From Eutrigla gurnardus (lineage: Eukaryota > Chordata > Actinopteri > Perciformes > Triglidae), in the NCBI GenBank assembly GCA_963514095.1, contig OY741276.1:25177395-25241394 (forward strand): a stretch of DNA of 64,000 nucleotides. The letters are read 5' to 3'. The position numbers were made by a program, and so were the translations under genes. The notes under the pieces are model-generated. The model searched no databases and was not told the origin of the DNA. It saw only the letters and a list, made by a program, of their open reading frames with translations. Positions 58,652 to 64,000 of the stretch are shown here, piece by piece. How positions within the stretch are numbered: position 1 is the stretch's first letter; the number at the start of each line of letters is the position of its first letter.

Positions 58652-61600
58652 ATGTGATTCCTTTTTTCCTTAAATAAACCTTAGTTCCAGTAATCTTTTG
58701 TTTCTCCTTAAACGTGACACAGACAAGCGACTTCTGCAACTTTTGTTTTGATTGTTTAATGTTAGTTTTACATCTCCCATACTTTTTGTTTTGGACTTTT
58801 GTATCTTAAAAACTGTCTAAGCATTATTTTTAATGTTAACAACTTGTAGCAATCACTCCTTTAATGATTTGATTTATTTAATATGTATGTTTTTTTTTTC
58901 ATGCTTTCTGATTTATGACCTTTTGTGTTTTTGACTGCTGCAAAGCGCTTGGAGCTGTCTTTATGAAAGGTGCTTTACAATACATTTTGATTCTTAAGGT
59001 TTTATTATTATTCATCTCTGTTAAAGACCTAAAACACATCAAAGAATGATATCACTGAAGTTTTAGGTTTGAAGGAAATGGAAAGGAAAGATACTGGTCA
59101 TTTCCTGCCAGGACAGTATCTGTTTTTCAATGCAGTTTTTTCTTACAGTGCTTATTTTAAGGGAAGAAATTCATCCATCTCTTTTGAAAAGTGGAAATCA
59201 AGGTCCATCTGTTTATAGAAGATTTTGCATCTTCAGTTGGAACCAATGGAATTGGAGATGAGAGCCATGGACAGGATGGGGAAGTCTTTATTCCCAGCTT
59301 TAATCCCTTAGATTAGGCACTGGGGTCCACGTGGACGGGGCCTAGACTAACAGTAACATTTAATAGTCTTCTGCTGAAGAGTTCTGGGATCGTCTCTCCC
59401 CTATCCCACCTCCTCGGTCCTCGACATAGGTGAAAACGTTTGCGATCACATAAGCACTTGAACTGACCTTGGTTCTTCTCCATCAGTGGCAGGGTGGTGT
59501 CATCGTAGCCCGGCTTGCCGTTTTTGGTTGCTTTAGGGGTGGCTGTCACCGTGGGCTGAGAGGAGAAGAAGGCGGGTTTTAAATGTGTGATATCTTTAAT
59601 ATCATCCACATGCTGAAATGAAAAAGATCAGGAGATGCTAATGATGCTACTAACACTTACTGTCAAGTAAATGCTCTCTTAGCGGGACTAAATGATCATC
59701 ATTTTGTGTCTCTAAGCGTGAAATAATATTCTCTAACAACTTGGGTTACATGTGAAGGGTAACTTCATGGACGGTTGTGTACCTGGAAGTGGCTTTTGTT
59801 CCAGCCGTCCTTGGTCAAAGCGTTCCTCAACTCCTTATAACTCCAGACCGTCTGGAGCACGTGGGACGCCGCCTTGGTTTCACGAGCCGATTGGCTGAGA
59901 GAGAGAGACACACAAGAAGGAGGAAAGAAATGAAGACTTGATGCAGCGATTCGAGTCGGAAACCCCATCTAACCTCCAAACAGTGACGGCTGGATGTGCA
60001 AGCGCACAAATCAGTCTCTTTATTCAAAGATGTCGGCTCCAGGGTCCAGCTTTTCATTCATAGCCAGATGAGTGCGTGTTTCCTTTCATTAGCCACCGGT
60101 ATTAATTACATGTGGGTGAAGGCCTCGCTTCAAAGAAAGCTAATCTCATGTGGGCGGAGAAGAAATACGGCTGTTTGGCCTGCGAGTGAGCGATGTATGT
60201 TCATGCTAGTTAGAGTGACTCTACCTCATGATCAATACTTCACCGCACAAGGACTTTGAAAAGTGCTCTTGATCTGAAATTAAAAAGTAGGGGTGCAGAC
60301 GCGCTCCGGTTTGGTACGGTTAGCACCGTGGTAATACAAGACGCTTCCTGAAAAAATGTCTGCCTTAATATGTGTTGGTTTTCATTAGCAAGCTGCCGTG
60401 GAGAGCTCGGGAATACGCGGAGCGAGCGCTCTCTTACCCAGCGGCACCCCATCCATAACAATGCCCTCCACTTCTGAAAGCCTGCTAATTGTGTGGCGGG
60501 CGGCGGTGTGTGTGGGCTCTGGCTTGTTACAGTGTATATATAGTATTGTGGTAGCCAAGCTCGGGCCATTAGAGACACATTACATTATCCTCCATGAATA
60601 CTAATATAAAAGATCAGGGTGCAAATTGCTTTCAAGGTCATACAGTAATTATGACACGCATATAACGTCTCCGTGGTGACACCTCTGGCACGGCTTACGT
60701 GGATATGAATGTATAGACAGTGTTTGCTTCACTCACGGCTCCACAGTACACTTTGTTTGACCTATAGATGATGAAAACACAGTAATCACCCAGAGTTTAA
60801 TAAAGGGGGTGTTTGGTAATACTAAGCATTCTTCAGTTCTGCCAGTGTTGAGTGTATTAATGAGCATGTGCAATGTGTGCCTGCCTCTGTGTGTGAGCAG
60901 GCTACAGCCATAAATGAATCACAATAAAACCATCTGCTGGTGTAGTATGTGTGTATATTAACTCTCACCTGGTCCTGTTGATGGCGACCAGCTTCTCGAT
61001 GGCCTGAGCCTGGGCAAGGGAGCGAGCGTTCTCGGAGCTGTCCGTGACTATTTCGTGGATGGTGTTGAGGATGGCGACCACGGTGTCCTCCTCCAGGTTC
61101 TTGGCTGGCCGCTGCTGGCCGCTGGGCAGGTTGCTCACCAAGTCCCGCATGGCATAACTCCCTGTAAGGCGTAGTGTTGTTTAAAGGTGGAGGGAGGTGA
61201 TTCTATTCAGAAACACTTTCTGTTATATTACTTGAGATCCTCGTAACATACAATGAATACATGAAATGCTCTGACATCAATTATTTCTTTTAAATGTCAT
61301 CTGTGGCCGTGGCAGGACTGTAAAAACCCCGTCCAATCAAAACAGTCAGACCAGCCTGTCTGTCAATGCTAACTTCCTGATTGTGCGCACTCTGTCAATG
61401 TCGAGCACTCTTTTGGCTTTGAACAGAGGTCTGAACGAAGGGGCGGGACTTCTTCCGTTCAGTGATGTGTTCAAAGTCTCTGGTTTTTCCAAATGACCTA
61501 CTCTGCCTTTAAGCTTAACCACAAAGCAATGTTTTAAAGACACTACAATGGAGCGTTTCAGACATGATGTCATACTGGTGGATTCAGGCAGAAAGTACTG

Positions 61601-63204
61601 TGTAGGAAAATGAAGTGTTTTTTGAACATTAGAACATGTTGTAGAAATAAAAAGTATGAACCTGAAAATGAGCAGCCTCTATGATAATAGCGCCTTGAAG
61701 ACAAACTCAATTGTTTGCAATGCAGTTTCACCAGAATTTCAGACCATATTTTCAAACAAGACTCCACTTATCTTAACTTGATTCGACACAGAAATCCTTG
61801 GTCTTTTTGCTTTGTAAATAGTTAGCATCATCACACTCCAGTGGTACGACTATATACTTTCTGACAAGCGATCTTCTAATAACTTCACATTAAAGTAAAC
61901 GACTGCGCCCCTTTAGTGCTTTTATTACCGCTCGCATTTATTTGTTTTATTTTAACTGCACCGAGAGAAGCCTTGCACAATGTGATTGTACCTGAGTAAA
62001 CGATAATGAAGATCATTCAATTCCATTCAAAAACAATCAGTTGCTGTTGTTGGAATGAAAAGGTATCAACTCTTATCAAAACTGTTCAGAAGCTGGTTAG
62101 GTTTTAGTGCTGGATGAAACCCACTTGATTTGACTAAGTCAGACTGCTAAAGCTTCATATTAGCTTCGGCTGAACGTTGGATTGTGTTTTAGCACAGAAC
62201 AAGGAGGGCAACAGCAACCACTAACTCTTTCATGAGAGTAATGATCAAAAGAACTGAAATTATCCTTGAAGGATGATGATGTTTTGGTTGTAGCACAAAC
62301 AATATGTTTTTGTCAATTTCGAACAAACATGCTTTTTGCTGAAATCTTGAGTCAGTGTGTGTTGGTACCGATCAGGTCCTTGTTGCGGCGGTCGATGGAC
62401 AGGTTGCGCAGGGCGATGGAAACGGCTCGGACCACCTTGTCGGAGTCGGAGCGCAGCAGCTCCACCAGGATGGGAAGACCTTTCTCCTTACGCACCGTGG
62501 CTCGGATGTAGTTGGACCACTGCGGGGCACACAGACGCCATTTTTAGAATTTCAACCTTTAAACTCTAGAGTGGAACTGAGTGAGTGCAGACTGTTTTTT
62601 CCTCCTGGGAGCTGCCCAGCACGAACACACATCTGTTCTAAAAGCCAGGCAGTAACCGAAGTGCCTTAAACTTGCATCCTCTCTACCGGCCACCAGGGGG
62701 CGACTCGTCTGGTAGCAGAAATAAGTCTGATTGTTTAGAAGTCTATGAGAAAATGTCCGACTTCTCTCTTGATGTATTATCTCAGTAAACATTGTAAACA
62801 TGAGTTTATGTCTCAATCCCTGGTTTCAAGTCTTCTTCAATCCAGCATGATGTTCATTTAGTACATGATGGTCCATTTAGAGTCCACCAGACCAGAAAGC
62901 AGGGGATGCTTTAGGGGGCGTGGCTTCCTTGTGATTGACAGGTGGCTACCACGCTACCAATACGATTAACTACTAAAACTCATGGTCAAAATCTTCGAGC
63001 AAGATAAAAGGTAATTTCATATTTCGATAACAACAGATTTAATCCAATATAGCATGATTATTTTTTTGTAATTCAATAAATGAGCTAAAATAACCATGTG
63101 GCCTTTTGTATACCCCGTTGTGAAAAAACAGTTTGTTATTATCAGGCTACGATTCCACTGAACCAAAATACATTATCATATTGAATTATCGTCTATCCAG
63201 CCCT

Positions 63205-63272
<68 letters not shown>

Positions 63273-63990
63273 CAAACTACAAAACGAATCAGCTCGGCGC
63301 TGCTCCTTGACTAATTCACAACATTACACAGTGGGGCTCTGAATGGACATGTGCTATAATTCGTCTTAATTCAAACATCAGTAGATTTTAGTTTTTTTTT
63401 CATATTTTTTGTAACATGAAACATTAAGTTTGACATAAAAGGGTTTATCTTCTAAGCACTGGTACCCCAAGAGATGTAATTAAACAGAGGACAGGTGCGG
63501 CTGAGCCACCAGGTGGCAGTAGTAAGCTGTAAGAAACAGGCCAATCCAGCGGCCCAGAACTAAGCAGTAGCAAAGAGGATTTAAAGAAGCACTTATGTTA
63601 TCCTTCCAGGGAGCAGGGGCAGGCTTTGTCCAGATGTGATTCTGTGATGGGTTAGCAGCTCAACAGGTTCCCCATCCTTCGCCAGGTGTTCTGATCAGCT
63701 CCGACCGGAAAAACGCCAAAAGGAAGGACATTTCTCCTCAAAATGTTCAACTGAGCTGAAAATCACTACCACTGAATTATTAACACTAAATGTGAGATTC
63801 AGGGATGAAACCAAGAGTCCTGGCATTGATTCCACTGGAGAAAGGAGCCTTTAGGCTGCCGATGAATTCCAAGAGGACTGAAGGACGTGTTGACAATCTG
63901 ACACATGGGTGTTAAGAGTTGCACTGCAGTGATGCTGCTGCCGTGGACCGAATGCACCCAGCCTCTCAGCGGCTCCTCAGTCCTTCTCAT
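45760..63990 (-). CDS. arvcf: arvcf, armadillo repeat protein of the p120-catenin family, 3' half
   Basis: ARVCF binds the juxtamembrane segment of classical cadherins and also shuttles to the nucleus. The last armadillo repeats and the C-terminal tail are encoded by exons at 62,369-62,519, 60,969-61,161, 59,783-59,894, 59,468-59,555, 57,147-57,200, 53,773-53,864 and 52,332-52,415, plus a 3'UTR exon at about 45,760-48,748. Phases agree from the first through 53,773. IPMDELGP followed by DGYSTIDQRD, and the ending RPAVSLVDACDVKPQPVDSWV (split here as RPAVSLVDA, then CDVKPQPVDSWV), separate ARVCF from p120-catenin and delta-catenin. N-terminal exons are outside the window. The join between the last two coding exons is unresolved. 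Confidence 0.9.
47160..47218 (+). repeat. GT microsatellite followed by a G-run
   Basis: About 17 GT units, then a GGGGTGGGGTGGGG tract, in the arvcf 3'UTR on the opposite strand. Confidence 0.93.
49185..49280 (+). repeat. Dispersed repeat family R1, copy 6 (internal deletion)
   Basis: GACTCTAAATGGGAACATCA and AACATCATGCTGTACT jump directly to GCCCCCTACTGGCCAG, omitting the middle of R1. Confidence 0.65.
51461..51632 (+). repeat. 11-bp minisatellite, about 15 copies
   Basis: Unit AGCAGGGTGAG with an alternating AGCTGGGTGAG variant. The repeated Ser-Pro-Cys-Ser-His peptide on the other strand is an artefact. Confidence 0.95.
52332..52415 (-). CDS. arvcf: arvcf PDZ-motif exon (ends VDSWV)
   Basis: Acceptor tatatcag. 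Encodes SNRPAVSLVDACDVKPQP and then VDSWV plus TAA (52,343-52,345), the class-type C-terminus that binds PDZ proteins. It matches the human ARVCF end. A strong donor gtaggt lies 11 nt after the stop, so this 84-nt exon is not the terminal one. It needs two nt from the previous exon, which the 53,773 donor does not supply. Confidence 0.88.
52416..53772 (-). other. arvcf: arvcf intron between the last two coding exons
   Basis: Should contain a small connecting exon (length 3n+2) unless a cryptic donor at 53,719 is used. I could not find one. Holds a GC-rich homeodomain-site-like block at 53,280-53,640. Confidence 0.45.
53773..53864 (-). CDS. arvcf: arvcf C-terminal tail exon (GYSTIDQRD)
   Basis: DGYSTIDQRDKDCKYKTVDS and then SVDQTEREPLK. 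The donor gtacgg ends it in phase 0. Past this donor the frame stays open for 20 codons to a TGA at 53,710. Confidence 0.9.
53975..54470 (+). repeat. Dispersed repeat family R1, copy 7
   Basis: GAAGTGGACATGGTGACGTC to the GCCCCCTAATGGCC and CAAGTTTAAGGCAC end, with an internal deletion relative to copy 2. Lies in an arvcf intron. Confidence 0.78.
55600..55735 (-). repeat. Dispersed repeat family R1, copy 8 (5' end only)
   Basis: GTCCAAATATGGTCACTTCC, then AAAACCGTAGTCCACAAACC and ACATCCACTTCTTATATACA, in reverse orientation. Confidence 0.7.
56475..56585. repeat. Common teleost repeat fragment (ATCC run plus GGGTCGCGGGGGG)
   Basis: ATCCATCCATCCATCG, then TCTACCGCTTATCCTG, TCAGGGTCGCGGGGGG and GGGTACACCCTAGACAGG. 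I recognise this phrase from abundant fish LINE-tail repeats. The family is not assigned. Confidence 0.55.
57084..57101 (+). repeat. Run of 18 G
   Basis: Homopolymer in an arvcf intron, C-rich on the sense strand. Confidence 0.95.
57147..57200 (-). CDS. arvcf: arvcf C-terminal tail exon (IPMDELGP)
   Basis: GTKKCGSGDMIPMDELGP, 54 nt, in frame with both neighbours; donor gtaaga. A run of 18 C (57,084-57,101) lies 46 nt into the following intron on the sense strand. Confidence 0.92.
58610..58650 (+). repeat. GT microsatellite, arvcf intron
   Basis: About 20 GT units. Confidence 0.95.
58935..59012 (+). repeat. LINE 3'-tail-like fragment
   Basis: The AAAGCGCTTGGAG...AAAGGTGCTTTACAAT pattern is typical of the 3' end of fish L2/Rex-type LINEs. 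Short and diverged. Confidence 0.4.
59468..59555 (-). CDS. arvcf: arvcf C-terminal tail exon
   Basis: PTVTATPKATKNGKPGYDDT and then TLPLMEKNQ. The YDDTTLPL motif is shared by p120 and ARVCF tails. 88 nt; donor gtcagt. Confidence 0.92.
59783..59894 (-). CDS. arvcf: arvcf last armadillo repeat exon
   Basis: SARETKAASHVLQTVWSYKE and then LRNALTKDGWNKSHFQ. KAASHVLQTVWSYKELR is nearly identical to the human ARVCF sequence I know. 112 nt; donor gtacac. Confidence 0.95.
59895..60968 (-). other. arvcf: arvcf intron
   Basis: No recognised exon or repeat. A GC-richer patch at about 60,380-60,520 could be regulatory. Confidence 0.45.
60969..61161 (-). CDS. arvcf: arvcf armadillo exon
   Basis: GSYAMRDLVSNLPSGQQRPA, then LEEDTVVAILNTIHEIVTDS and ARSLAQAQAIEKLVAINRT. 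The EEDTVVAILNTIHEI core is diagnostic of the p120-catenin family. 193 nt; donor gtgaga. Confidence 0.95.
61162..62368 (-). other. arvcf: arvcf intron
   Basis: No recognised exon or repeat. Confidence 0.5.
62369..62519 (-). CDS. arvcf: arvcf armadillo exon
   Basis: WSNYIRATVRKEKGLPILVE, then LLRSDSDKVVRAVSIALRNL and SIDRRNKDLI: a complete armadillo-type repeat pair. 151 nt; donor gtacca. Confidence 0.93.
62655..62990 (-). repeat. Dispersed repeat family R1, copy 9 (3' half)
   Basis: GTGCCTTAAACTTGCATCC, GGGGGCGACTCGTCTGG and TTCAATCCAGCATGATGTTC lead to GCTTTAGGGGGCGTGGC, the R1 3' half in reverse. Confidence 0.78.
63208..63270 (+). repeat. CA microsatellite
   Basis: About 31 CA units. Confidence 0.96.
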
Positions 63991-64000
63991 TGGAATAACT

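Larger units (their letters stand above)
57201..59467 (-). other. arvcf: arvcf intron
   Basis: GT microsatellite at 58,610-58,650, and at 58,935-59,012 a LINE-3'-tail-like stretch (GCAAAGCGCTTGGAGCTGTC, GGTGCTTTACAATACATTTT). Nothing else supported. Confidence 0.5.
62520..64000 (-). other. arvcf: arvcf intron, runs off the right edge
   Basis: Carries a reverse R1 copy and a CA microsatellite (63,208-63,270). The next upstream arvcf exon is not in the window. Confidence 0.5.

Overview
The window reads as nuclear DNA of a ray-finned (probably percomorph) fish. Coding sequence is split into small GT-AG exons, introns are full of CA/GT, GA/CT and TA microsatellites, and much of the rest is Tc1/mariner, BEL/Pao, LINE and MITE-type repeat. 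Every gene I can recognise lies on the minus strand. The species is an inference; no marker names it.

Layout. 1-12,480: no recognisable gene, but three copies of a dispersed repeat family (called R1 here), one of them carrying a PIF/Harbinger-like MITE. 12,480-31,577: a complete txnrd2 gene (mitochondrial thioredoxin reductase, a selenoprotein). I resolve 17 coding exons summing to 1,545 nt (514 residues), with every exon phase consistent, a 20-nt microexon, the CVNVGC redox motif and a C-terminal Gly-Cys-Sec-Gly. 31,578-40,190: a mobile-element zone with a tRNA-derived SINE-like head, a 5' fragment of a BEL/Pao gag split by a 1.9-kb insertion with a 7-bp target duplication, LINE remnants, and a decayed Tc1-like transposon inside a TA/CA microsatellite. 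40,900-43,140: a beta-tubulin gene (tubb4b-like) with intact promoter, first exon and main exon, but abnormal junctions and a shifted C-terminal frame. 44,244-45,226: a 983-bp foldback element with 389-bp arms, nested in an R1 copy. 45,760-64,000: the 3' half of arvcf (p120-catenin family), with seven coding exons, a C-terminal PDZ-binding motif and a long terminal 3'UTR exon; its 5' exons lie beyond the right edge.

Context. TXNRD2 and ARVCF flank COMT in the human 22q11.2 region and share one transcriptional direction there. The same two genes in the same relative orientation here indicate conserved synteny. I find no comt between them; a beta-tubulin gene and repeats fill the gap.

The less ordinary points are: the split BEL/Pao gag whose insert carries two stacked hairpins and unrecognised exon-like reading frames; the near-perfect foldback element; the tubulin gene damaged almost only at exon joins; and an arvcf 3' end whose splicing choices would add or remove the PDZ-binding tail.
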